Below are positions 18,543 to 26,708 of a stretch of 63,427 nt of DNA, one piece after another. The position numbers and the translations under genes were made by a program. A model generated the notes under the pieces. That model searched no databases and was not told the DNA's origin. It worked only from the letters and a program-made list of their open reading frames with translations. Origin of the DNA: CAZART01 sp964487555 (GTDB lineage: Bacteria > Bacteroidota > Rhodothermia > Rhodothermales > VXPQ01); assembly GCA_964487555.1 (NCBI GenBank), contig CAZART010000013.1, forward strand, positions 1-63,427, given 5' to 3'. How positions within the stretch are numbered: position 1 is the stretch's first letter; every line of letters begins with the position of its first letter.

Positions 18543-19184
18543 ATGAGTTATACCGTCAAAGAAATCTATTACACCTTGCAAGGCGAGGGGGCGCATACGG
18601 GCCGCCCGGCCGTCTTCTTGCGCTTCGCCGGGTGTAATCTCTGGACCGGTCGCGAGGAAGACCGCAAGGACGCGATCTGCACGTTTTGCGACACGGATTT
18701 CGTGGGAACGGACGGACCGGGCGGCGGGAAGTTTGGATCGGCGGAGGATCTGGCGCGCGCGGTGGTCGCCGCATGGCCGTCGAACGGCCATCCCCTCGAC
18801 CGTCCGTTCGTCGTGTGTACGGGCGGAGAGCCCCTGCTGCAGATCGATTCGCCGCTCATCGCCGCACTCCACGAAAAAGGCTTCGAAGTGGCCATCGAGA
18901 GCAACGGCACGAAGAGAGCTCCGGCTGAGCTAGACTGGATCTGCATCAGCCCCAAGGCGGGGGCCGATCTCGTCCAGCGTACCGGCGACGAGCTAAAACT
19001 CGTTTTTCCGCAAAACGGGGCCATGCCTGAAGCGTTTGAACATCTGGACTTCGGATACTTTTACCTGCAGCCTATGGACGGTCCGTACCTTGAACGCAAT
19101 ACGCGCATGGCCCTCGAGTACTGCCTGGCGCATCCCCGGTGGCGTCTCTCGATTCAGACGCACAAAGCCCTTCGCATTCCCTGA
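18543..19184 (+). CDS. queE: 7-carboxy-7-deazaguanine synthase (radical SAM)
   Basis: A 213-residue QueE, the radical SAM enzyme that makes 7-carboxy-7-deazaguanine in the queuosine/preQ0 pathway. The N-terminus YTVKEIYYTLQGEGAHTGRP is typical. The cluster-binding cysteines are in CNLWTGREE followed by CTFCDTDF, that is Cys-x14-Cys-x2-Cys, the longer spacing known from Escherichia coli-like QueE. GGEPLLQID binds SAM. The frame extends upstream into the 27-bp array, but ATG 18543 gives the family start. No other queuosine gene is in the window. Confidence 0.93.
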   Translation: MSYTVKEIYYTLQGEGAHTGRPAVFLRFAGCNLWTGREEDRKDAICTFCDTDFVGTDGPGGGKFGSAEDLARAVVAAWPSNGHPLDRPFVVCTGGEPLLQIDSPLIAALHEKGFEVAIESNGTKRAPAELDWICISPKAGADLVQRTGDELKLVFPQNGAMPEAFEHLDFGYFYLQPMDGPYLERNTRMALEYCLAHPRWRLSIQTHKALRIP

Positions 19185-19200
19185 TGACGTCGACCAGACT

Positions 19201-19623
19201 ATGAAGCTCACGCAGCGGCAAGTGACGCTGAGCCCCCGATCCCGCGGATACCATCTCGTCACCGACGAAATCGCCCGACAGGTGTCCGAGCTGAAAGACA
19301 TCGAGATCGGCATCGCGCATATCTTTATTCAGCATACGTCGGCCTCGCTCACGCTGAATGAGAATGCGGATCCGTCCGTGCGGCGCGATTTCGAAACCCA
19401 CATGAGAGCGATGGTGCCCGAGGACGCGTCGTATTGGACGCACACGATGGAAGGACCCGACGACATGCCGGCGCACATCAAGGCCTCACTGCTGGGTGCC
19501 GGACTTACCGTGCCCATCCGCGAGGGCCGCCTGGCGCTCGGAACGTGGCAGGGGATCTACCTGTGCGAACACCGCAATCGAGGCGGGCGGCGCAGCTTGA
19601 TGATTACGCTGATGGGAGAATAG
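19201..19623 (+). CDS. YjbQ/UPF0047-family protein
   Basis: A 140-residue member of the YjbQ (UPF0047) family. Conserved stretches are GIAHIFIQHTSASLTLNENA, YWTHTMEGPDDMPAHIKASL and LGTWQGIYLCEHRN, which hold the family's His and Asp/Glu residues. Members have been linked to a weak thiamine-phosphate-synthase activity, but the physiological role is unsettled. The ATG at 19201 lies 16 bases after the queE stop, so the two may be co-transcribed. Its last 45 bases are repeated after the assembly gap downstream. Confidence 0.9.
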   Translation: MKLTQRQVTLSPRSRGYHLVTDEIARQVSELKDIEIGIAHIFIQHTSASLTLNENADPSVRRDFETHMRAMVPEDASYWTHTMEGPDDMPAHIKASLLGAGLTVPIREGRLALGTWQGIYLCEHRNRGGRRSLMITLMGE

Positions 19624-19788
19624 CAGCGTCCACNNNNNNNNNNNNNNNNNNNNNNNNNNNNNNNNNNNNNNNNNNNNNNNNNNNNNNNNNNNNNNNNNNN
19701 NNNNNNNNNNNNNNNNNNNNNNNNNNNNNNNNNCGAGGCGGGCGGCGCAGCTTGATGATTACGCTGATGGGAGAATAGCAGCGTCCAC
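19579..19788. other. assembly gap flanked by an identical 55-bp sequence
   Basis: Bases 19579-19633 (end of the YjbQ gene plus 10 bases) are identical to 19734-19788. Between them are exactly 100 Ns (19634-19733). A 55-base exact match at both contig ends is what an unmerged assembly-graph overlap would leave, so this is probably not a real duplication, though a tandem copy cannot be excluded. Confidence 0.85.
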
Positions 19789-19798
19789 TCGGAAGAGA

Positions 19799-19875
19799 GC
19801 GGACCGTTCCCTGAGCAAGCGGACCGTCCCTCAAAAGACCGGACCACCATTGCAGGGCGGACGGGACCTAAAGAG
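19799..19875. repeat. degenerate 20-bp repeat, rest of a 496-base spacer
   Basis: GCGGACCGTTCCCTGA, GCGGACCGTCCCTCA and CCGGACCACC follow each other at about 20-base spacing, decaying after three to four copies. The remaining spacer to 20119 shows no gene; it contains AGTATCGGGTGAC and a weak GGCCC...GGGCC stem near 19880-19915, and presumably the promoter of the histidine kinase. Confidence 0.45.
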
Positions 19876-20119
19876 ATAGGCCCAGAGACTGCGGAGCAGA
19901 GCAGCCTCCGGGCCATTCACGAGCGAAGTCGGGCGGCAACTTCGCAACGTGAATCTTTAGGATATGATACCACCAGTATCGGGTGACTTGTCCGAGGCTT
20001 TAGCGAGAGACGTTTTAATCCGCTATGCGAATTCTGTATCTTCGACGATCGCGTGTGCAACTTCGGTGGCATCTTAGCGCCGCCGCATCGCGACGAATGC
20101 CGCTACGAACACCTTCTGC

Positions 20120-21304
20120 ATGGGCGCTGAAATAGGAGCATCCGAATCCGTGCAGTACGTACTCCCTGAATTAGCTCTGGCAGCCGCGCTCGCTCTCGAC
20201 AGCGACGGCTGCGTCACGGCGCTGAACGATCACGCCGCTGAACTGCTCGGCCGCAGCCCGGAAAAGATCGTCGGAGAACCGCTGACGGGCTTTCTTGAGG
20301 ATGAATCGGCGCGGCGCCTGGAGGAGCATTTCATCCGGGCTGCAGCCGGCGAACGTCCCGTGAGGTGCGAAGTCGAGCTGACGGACGGGGAGGAGCGCTC
20401 GAAATTCCTTCTCGTGCAGACGCTCGCGGTTGCGTCCGACGATCTCGAAGTCGTTTACTATGCCGCCCTCACCGATGTGACCTCCTACGTCGACCGCCTT
20501 CGGAGCGCCGAGCGGCGTCGGATTTCGGCCGAGCGCGTGGCGCGATCGAAGACCGACTTGCTCGCCCGGCTGAGCCACGAAATCCGCTCGTCACTGGCAA
20601 GCATAAGCGGATTCGCCGACGTATTGGCAGAGAGCGTGCCGGCGGCGAATAGAGAGATCACGGAGATCATTCGGGACAGCGGTCGCCATCTTCTCGACAC
20701 GCTGAATTCCGTAATGGATCTCGCGCGACTGGAGTATCGGAAGGGTGACCTCAAGCTGTCGGAGGTAGACGTCGTGCCGCACGTGCGCCGGCGGATGGTC
20801 CTCTTCGAAAAGCTTGCGGCGGAGAGCGGCCTTGATTTTGCGTTCAGAGCCGAATCCGAGACGGCGGCCGCTCGACTGAACGAGACCTTTCTCGATCGCA
20901 TCGTGCACAACCTGGTCGACAACGCCATTAAATACACGCCCGCGGGCAAGGTCGAAGTGAGCGTAGAGAAGCGAGAGGAACAGGTGTGGATCTACGTCGC
21001 CGACACAGGCGTCGGTATACGTGACGATTTCCTGCCCCGTCTCTTTTCTCCCTTCGAGCGCGAGCATCAAGACGATGATTATTCCGTCGAAGGCGTTGGT
21101 CTCGGGCTCGCGATCACCAGGTACCTCGTCGAGCTCATGGACGGACGGATCGTCGCCTGCAGCACCAGAGGCGAGGGCAGCACCTTCACCGTCAGCTTTC
21201 CCGCCCTGGAGCGCCTGCCGGAGTCGAAGCGTCAGACGGCCGGCAATGCGCCCTCCGGCAGCAACTCGCGCGCCAAAGCCGGTGTTTTCGATGACAGCGA
21301 TTAG
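20120..21304 (+). CDS. PAS-domain sensor histidine kinase
   Basis: A 394-residue cytoplasmic histidine kinase with no membrane helix. A PAS domain spans about residues 10-125 (LALDSDGCVTALNDHAAELL). HisKA follows with the phospho-accepting His in LARLSHEIRSSLASISGFAD, where the usual Pro is Ser. The ATPase domain has N-box HNLVDNAIKYTP, G1 VADTGVGIRDDFLPRLFSPF and G2 GVGLGLAITRYLVELM. The last 30 residues look disordered. No regulator is adjacent; the stand-alone receiver at 13636 is a possible partner by inference only. The 3' end overlaps glgB by 4 bases, convergent. Confidence 0.92.
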   Translation: MGAEIGASESVQYVLPELALAAALALDSDGCVTALNDHAAELLGRSPEKIVGEPLTGFLEDESARRLEEHFIRAAAGERPVRCEVELTDGEERSKFLLVQTLAVASDDLEVVYYAALTDVTSYVDRLRSAERRRISAERVARSKTDLLARLSHEIRSSLASISGFADVLAESVPAANREITEIIRDSGRHLLDTLNSVMDLARLEYRKGDLKLSEVDVVPHVRRRMVLFEKLAAESGLDFAFRAESETAAARLNETFLDRIVHNLVDNAIKYTPAGKVEVSVEKREEQVWIYVADTGVGIRDDFLPRLFSPFEREHQDDDYSVEGVGLGLAITRYLVELMDGRIVACSTRGEGSTFTVSFPALERLPESKRQTAGNAPSGSNSRAKAGVFDDSD

Positions 21305-23172
21305 CCGTCTTCACGTTCGAGAACGACGACCGATAGGGGAGGGAGCGTCAGCACGACCGACGCCGACCGTCCATGATAGGGTACCGGGTTGCTGTCGACG
21401 CCGCCGAGGTTTCCCATTCCGCTGCCGCCGTACGATTCGGCGTCGCTGTTCAACCGTTCCTTCCACCTGCCGTCCTGGGGCACGCCGATACGATAGTTCG
21501 ACCGGGGAACGGGGGTGAAGTTGAGGATGAAAATAAGCTCTCGACCTTCATTTCGTCGGATGTAGGAGACGGTCGAGTTTTCGCGGTCCCCCAGGTCGAC
21601 CCATTCGAAGCCGCCGGGATTGTCGTTCCAGAGAGCAGGATGTTCTCTGTACAGGTGATAGATGTCTCGTACCCAGTTCATCACGCCGGCATGGAGCGGT
21701 TCGTCGAGCAAGTGCCAGTCGACCGAGTGGTCGTGGTCCCACTCATCTTCCTGCCCGAATTCGCACCCCATGAAGAGGAGCTTCTTCCCGGGATGCCCCA
21801 TTTGATGCCCGTAGAGCAGCCTGAGGTTGGCCGCCTTCTGCCATGGATCCCCGGGCATTTTGCCCCACAGTGATCCCTTTCCGTGCACAACCTCGTCGTG
21901 AGAGAGCGGAAGCGTGTAGTGTTCCGAATGGGCGTAGACGAGCGGGAACGTCAAGTTGTCGTGGTGATAGCGGCGATGTACCGGATCCTCTTTTATGTAC
22001 TGGAGGGTGTCGTGCATCCAGCCCATATTCCACTTGTAGAGAAAACCGAGACCGCCGTTGTAGGTAGGCTGCGATACGCCGGGCCACGCCGTCGATTCTT
22101 CGGCGATCATGAGCGCGTTGGGGACCTGGCTGTAGACTTCCTCATTCACTTTCTTGAGCAAATCGATCGCCTCGAGGTTTTCCCGGCCACCGAACATGTT
22201 CGGCGACCAGGATTCGCCGCGTGAATAATCGCGATAGAGCATCGAGGCTACGGCATCGAAGCGTAACCCGTCGATGTGATAGTGCTTGAGCCAGAAGAGC
22301 GCGTTCGAGACCAGAAAATTCTTTACGCCCGGCTTGTTGTAGTCGAACACGTACGTGCCCCAGTCGGGATGATAGCGCATGTGGGGGTCGTCGTATTCAT
22401 ACAGCGTGCTTCCGTCGAAGAAGACGAGACCCTGCGGATCGGTGGCGAAATGAGCGGGTACCCAATCGAGGAGGATACCAATACCGCGCTTGTGCAAATA
22501 GTTGACCAGGTATGCGAAATCGGCGGGACTGCCGAAGCGATACGTGGGAGCATAATACCCCACGACCTGGTAGCCCCACGAACCGTAGTAGGGATGCTCC
22601 ATCACCGGCATGAACTCGACGTGCGTGAAGCCGAGATCCTCGACGTGATCCGCGAGCGGCTCGGCGATCTCGCGATAGCTCATCGAATAGTCGCCCTGTT
22701 TTCTCCACGAACCGAGGTGGACCTCGTAGATCGAAAGAGGTCGGCCGAGTGACTCCGGCCCTTCCCGACGCTCCATCCATTCCTGATCATCCCAGTCGAA
22801 ATCGAGATCGGTTATGATGGAGGCCAGCCCGGCCGCCGTATTGCCGCCCGTCTGCGGCCCTTCCATGGCAAAGGCATAGGGATCGGTCTTGTCAACCGTA
22901 TACATGCCCCGCCGTATGCGGAATTTATAATGATGACCGGTCCTGGCTCCGCGCACGAACAATTCCCAGATGCCGACGTCGGTGCGCTTGAGCTGATGGG
23001 CATCCGCCTTCCAATCGTTGAATTCGCCGAGAACGGATACCGATTCCGCCCACGGAGCCCACACGGCAAACCAGGTACCGTTTCGTTTCGGATGGGCCCC
23101 CAGCTTTTCGTAGCCGGCGAAGTGCGAACCCGCATTCCAGCGCTGAAGGTCGTCTTTCTCTATCCAGGACAT
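21301..23172 (-). CDS. glgB: 1,4-alpha-glucan branching enzyme
   Basis: A 623-residue GH13 branching enzyme that introduces alpha-1,6 branches into glycogen. A CBM48 module (FAVWAPWAESVSVLGEFNDW) precedes the barrel. The nucleophile Asp is in GLRFDAVASMLYRDY, the acid/base Glu in MIAEESTAWPG, and the transition-state His-Asp in LPLSHDEVVHGKGSL. It lacks the extra N-terminal domain of longer GlgB. The frame reaches 23274 through heptamer repeats, but the family start is MSWIEKDD at 23172. Third gene of the glgE, treS-mak, glgB block. Confidence 0.94.
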   Translation of the reverse strand: MSWIEKDDLQRWNAGSHFAGYEKLGAHPKRNGTWFAVWAPWAESVSVLGEFNDWKADAHQLKRTDVGIWELFVRGARTGHHYKFRIRRGMYTVDKTDPYAFAMEGPQTGGNTAAGLASIITDLDFDWDDQEWMERREGPESLGRPLSIYEVHLGSWRKQGDYSMSYREIAEPLADHVEDLGFTHVEFMPVMEHPYYGSWGYQVVGYYAPTYRFGSPADFAYLVNYLHKRGIGILLDWVPAHFATDPQGLVFFDGSTLYEYDDPHMRYHPDWGTYVFDYNKPGVKNFLVSNALFWLKHYHIDGLRFDAVASMLYRDYSRGESWSPNMFGGRENLEAIDLLKKVNEEVYSQVPNALMIAEESTAWPGVSQPTYNGGLGFLYKWNMGWMHDTLQYIKEDPVHRRYHHDNLTFPLVYAHSEHYTLPLSHDEVVHGKGSLWGKMPGDPWQKAANLRLLYGHQMGHPGKKLLFMGCEFGQEDEWDHDHSVDWHLLDEPLHAGVMNWVRDIYHLYREHPALWNDNPGGFEWVDLGDRENSTVSYIRRNEGRELIFILNFTPVPRSNYRIGVPQDGRWKERLNSDAESYGGSGMGNLGGVDSNPVPYHGRSASVVLTLPPLSVVVLEREDG

Positions 23173-23218
23173 TGCGTTGTTTGAATAAGTATTAAGTATT
23201 CCGTTGGAGATGGTGGGG

Positions 23219-23335
23219 GGAGGATCGAGAATCGAGGATCGAAGATCGATGATCGAAATACGCCCCCACGTCACGCCACCCCTCGATCCTCTATCCTCGA
23301 CCCTCTATCCTCGACCCTCGATTCTCGACCCTCGC
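23219..23335. repeat. heptamer repeats in both orientations between treS-mak and glgB
   Basis: GATCGAG/GATCGAA words occupy about 23219-23255, and GATCCTC/TATCCTC/GACCCTC words occupy 23281-23335. The two blocks are inverted relative to each other and could pair. The second block is also the coding end of the trehalose synthase gene, so the heptamer is translated as its tail. It is the same unit family as the array at 3170-3320. Confidence 0.75.
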
Positions 23336-26300
23336 CTCTTCCCTCCGCCAATAGCCGCTTCAGCCCCTGGAGCGGCAGCCACGTCCAGGTGGGGCGATGG
23401 TTCAGTTCGTATCGGATTTCATAGAGTGCCTTGTCGAGAAGGTACGTCCACAAGTACAGGCGCCGCGCCTCGGGGCCGGGGAGGAAGTCGCCTTCGTCGG
23501 CCGTGTCGAAGTACCCGTTCCGGAACACGGCCTCGCACCAGAAGGTGAGCTTGCGCGTCCAGGCGGCCAGTTTACCGCTCTCGTCCTTGTGCTCGTTCCA
23601 GGATGCCTGCGCTGCGTAGTCCAACGAACGGAGCATGCCGGCCACGTCGCGCAGCGCGGAGTCGCGCTTGCGCCGCTCCTCAAGAGCCCGCGCAGGTTCC
23701 CCTTCGAAGTCGAGGATGTAGAATTCCCCATCTGCGAGAAGCACCTGGCCGAGGTGATAATCGCCGTGCAGTCGAATTTTCTTCTGCGTCGCATCGAGGG
23801 CCTTTAGCAGCTCGAGTCGCTGCAAGGCCTCATCCCACTCCGCCGCCGTCGGCACGTCTTGCAGGGACGATTCGTGCTGGATGAGCATCTTCCGCGTTTC
23901 CGCCGCTTCCGTCCGCACACGATGGATAAGGTCGTCGACGTCCTCCGCCGCAGCGTCGAGCGGACGGATGTCAGGCTCCACGGCCTTCGCGAGGCTGAGG
24001 TGCATCTCCGCCGTGCGGATGCCCAGCACGCGGGCCAGCGAGAGCATCTCGGGAGCGACGTCATCCAGCCATCCCGGCACGTCGGCCATGTCTTCATCCG
24101 GAAGCCCTCCCGTGGGCGGCGTCATCTCCGATACGCGGTCGAGGAAGCGATTCATCACCTCGAGGGCGTGATTCCAGCCGTCGTTCTCGACCGGTAGCGC
24201 GGCCTGCAGGATGCCCAGCGCATATTCGTCGCGCCGCGCCTTGAACGTCACACGCCCGAAGAGCTGCGGTACGAATTTGAAGCCGGCCTCCGTGAGATAC
24301 TCGAGCAACTCGGTCTCGGGATTCTTACCGTGCTCGAGGCGGCGGTACAGTTTGATGAAGAACTTGTCGTCCAGAATGGCCGATGAATTGCTCTGCTCGC
24401 CACTCAGCAGCCTGGCGCTCTGGACGGATTGGTTCTGGATTTCCGCACCGATCGAGGACACGTAAAGCCCACGAAGCGAACGGCCTTTTCTTCCCGACTG
24501 CCACCAGCGGAAGAGACTCAGCCAGAAATCTGCGCGTACCGTGGCGTCGTGCAAGAGCCCACGGCCTTCCGGGCCGTCGACCCACGCGATGGCCGAGGCG
24601 GGGCGGTCCTCCATCACGCGATCCGCTTCATCATCGTAGCTCAGCGTGAGAGGAAGCACGTAGAGGCTTTTTTCCCGATCGGTCCGAACGCCCAGCACGG
24701 AGAGGTACAACGGGAAGGGGGTCGCTTGAAGCCGAATCGCATCGTTAATCGTAATGTCCTGTATGATCTGATCTTTGGCTCCGAACCACCGCTGCCCCTT
24801 CACGTGAGCGGGTAAGAGCGACTGGAGGCGCTCCATACCGCGGTCGCGAACCATCGTCTTGATCAGCAGATTCTGAATGCCTTCGGTGACGCTCAGCACC
24901 GGCAGCTCTTCCTCGTCGCGGTCAGGACGCATCTGTACCTCCGTCCGCCGCGGCGTGGGGGCGGATTCGGCCGGGGAGAGGACGAACCAGTAGAATCCGT
25001 GCGGGCCGATCAGCATGTGATAGGGCCGGTCGCCGATCACCGGGAACGGCGACTGGCTGAATAGCTCCACGGGGACGAGGCCCTGGTAGAGATCGGACTC
25101 CGGCAGGAACACGGACTGCGCAAAGCGGGAGAGATTCGCGATGACGAGGATTTTCTCGCCGTCGAATTCGCGGACGAACGCGAATATGTGTTGATTCTCG
25201 ACCGGCACGAGCTCAAACGTTCCCCGTCCAAATACTTGATTGTGCTGACGCCGCAGCGCCAGAAGGCGTTTCATGAAGTTCAAAAGCGAGTACGGGTCGC
25301 TTTCAGCCGACTCCACGTTCACGAACTCGTAGCTGTACGGGCCGTGGTTGATCGTGGGCATGAACAGCCGGTGATGCGGCGCGCGTGAGAAGCCGGCGTT
25401 CTTGTCCGGGCTCCATTGCATCGGCGTGCGGACGCCGTTACGGTCGCCCAGGAAGGGGTCGTCGCCCATTCCGATCTCATCGCCGTAGTAGAGGATCGGG
25501 CTGCCTTTCAGCGACAGCAGAAGGGCGTTCATCAGCTCGATGCGCCGCCGTTCGCCGCCGAGCAGCGGTGCCAGACGGCGGCGGATTCCGACGTTGATGC
25601 GAAAGCGGGGATCGGCGGCGTACTCGTGGTACATATAGTCGCGCTCCTCGTCCGTCACCATCTCGAGCGTGAGCTCGTCGTGATTACGGAGGAAGATCGC
25701 CCACTGGCAGTCCTCGGGGATGTCGCTCGTGACGTCGAGCATCTCGACCAGAGGATGCCGGTTCTCGCGGCGAAGCGCCATGTACAGGCGCGGCATGATG
25801 GGGAAGTTGAAGGCCATCTGAACGCCTTCCCCGTCGGCAAAGTACGGCAGCGTGTCCTCCGGCCACTGATTGGCTTCGGCAAGCATCACCTTTCCCGGGC
25901 CGTACCGCTTCTCGATGGCCTCCCGCATCTCCTTGATGAACTCGATGGTCTCGGGCAGATTCTCACAGCTCGTACCTTCGCGCTCGTAGAGGTAAGGCAC
26001 GGCGTCCAGCCGCAGCCCATCCACACCCATATCCAGCCAGTAGAAGAGCACCTTCTTCATCTCGTCGCGGACGTCCGCGTTGTCGAAGTTGAGGTCGGGC
26101 TGATGGCTGAAAAACCGGTGCCAGTAGTACTTCTTGGCTTTCCGGTCCCACGACCAATTCGACGGCTCCGTATCGGTAAATATGATCCGGGCGTCGTTGT
26201 ACTTCTCCGACGTTTCACTCCATACGTACCAGTCGTGCCTGGTCGAGGACGGGTCGCGCGCCTCCTGAAACCAGGGGTGCTGATCGGACGTGTGGTTCAT

Positions 26301-26615
26301 CACGAGTTCCGTAATGACGCGCATGCCACGGTTGTGAGCCTCATCCAGAAAAGCCTGGAAATCATCGAGCGTGCCGTGCATCGAAAGGACCTTGTAATAG
26401 TCGGCCGTGTCGTAGCCGTCGTCCTTCAGCGGACTCTCCAGGAAGGGCAGCAGCCACAGCGTATTCACGCCCAACGACTCGAGATACGGCAGCTTGCGCC
26501 GCAGTCCCTCAAAATCGCCGAAGCCGTCGTTGGTCGCATCGAAAAACGACCGGACGTGCAACTCATAAATGACCGCATCCTTAAACCAGAGCGGATCGCT
26601 CAAAAAGTCGCTCAT
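23271..26615 (-). CDS. treS: trehalose synthase / maltokinase fusion
   Basis: A 1114-residue fusion. Residues 1-560 are a GH13 trehalose synthase that interconverts trehalose and maltose: nucleophile Asp in DGLRLDAVPYLYERE near residue 200, Glu in MLAEANQWPED, His-Asp in FLRNHDELTLEMV. Residues of about 620-1090 are a maltokinase making maltose-1-phosphate: LHGDYHLGQVLL near residue 948 and YILDFEGEPARAL. The fusion passes maltose straight to phosphorylation for GlgE. The C-terminal tail (from GRGEGRESRVEDRG) is encoded by heptamer repeats and belongs to neither domain. ATG 26615 is chosen because an upstream extension runs through repeats. Confidence 0.94.
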   Translation of the reverse strand: MSDFLSDPLWFKDAVIYELHVRSFFDATNDGFGDFEGLRRKLPYLESLGVNTLWLLPFLESPLKDDGYDTADYYKVLSMHGTLDDFQAFLDEAHNRGMRVITELVMNHTSDQHPWFQEARDPSSTRHDWYVWSETSEKYNDARIIFTDTEPSNWSWDRKAKKYYWHRFFSHQPDLNFDNADVRDEMKKVLFYWLDMGVDGLRLDAVPYLYEREGTSCENLPETIEFIKEMREAIEKRYGPGKVMLAEANQWPEDTLPYFADGEGVQMAFNFPIMPRLYMALRRENRHPLVEMLDVTSDIPEDCQWAIFLRNHDELTLEMVTDEERDYMYHEYAADPRFRINVGIRRRLAPLLGGERRRIELMNALLLSLKGSPILYYGDEIGMGDDPFLGDRNGVRTPMQWSPDKNAGFSRAPHHRLFMPTINHGPYSYEFVNVESAESDPYSLLNFMKRLLALRRQHNQVFGRGTFELVPVENQHIFAFVREFDGEKILVIANLSRFAQSVFLPESDLYQGLVPVELFSQSPFPVIGDRPYHMLIGPHGFYWFVLSPAESAPTPRRTEVQMRPDRDEEELPVLSVTEGIQNLLIKTMVRDRGMERLQSLLPAHVKGQRWFGAKDQIIQDITINDAIRLQATPFPLYLSVLGVRTDREKSLYVLPLTLSYDDEADRVMEDRPASAIAWVDGPEGRGLLHDATVRADFWLSLFRWWQSGRKGRSLRGLYVSSIGAEIQNQSVQSARLLSGEQSNSSAILDDKFFIKLYRRLEHGKNPETELLEYLTEAGFKFVPQLFGRVTFKARRDEYALGILQAALPVENDGWNHALEVMNRFLDRVSEMTPPTGGLPDEDMADVPGWLDDVAPEMLSLARVLGIRTAEMHLSLAKAVEPDIRPLDAAAEDVDDLIHRVRTEAAETRKMLIQHESSLQDVPTAAEWDEALQRLELLKALDATQKKIRLHGDYHLGQVLLADGEFYILDFEGEPARALEERRKRDSALRDVAGMLRSLDYAAQASWNEHKDESGKLAAWTRKLTFWCEAVFRNGYFDTADEGDFLPGPEARRLYLWTYLLDKALYEIRYELNHRPTWTWLPLQGLKRLLAEGRGEGRESRVEDRGSRIEDRGVA

Positions 26616-26636
26616 CTCCACATCGTTCAAACCGTT

Positions 26637-26707
26637 CGAGGTTCGTGGGTCGTCGTTCGCGAGTACGCGTGTTGGGCGTGCCAACGAAGAACGAGGAACG
26701 ACGAACG
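26637..26707. repeat. GTTCGT/ACGAAC inverted repeat between glgE and treS
   Basis: CGTTCGAGGTTCGTGGGTCG at 26636-26655 faces GAACGAGGAACGACGAACG at 26685-26703. The words match the arms of the element before nuoN (10063-10184). It fills the spacer between the glgE stop and the treS-mak start, so the two genes are probably still co-transcribed through a hairpin. Confidence 0.55.
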
Positions 26708-26708
26708 C

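Noticed and set aside
18282..18872. Minus-strand frame with 9-residue repeats upstream of queE
   Set aside because: It is the 27-bp array read through and continues antisense into queE; no start site or non-repeat domain.
19579..19788. True tandem duplication of the YjbQ 3' end
   Set aside because: The two copies are identical over exactly 55 bases and flank a nominal 100-N gap, which fits an unmerged contig overlap better.
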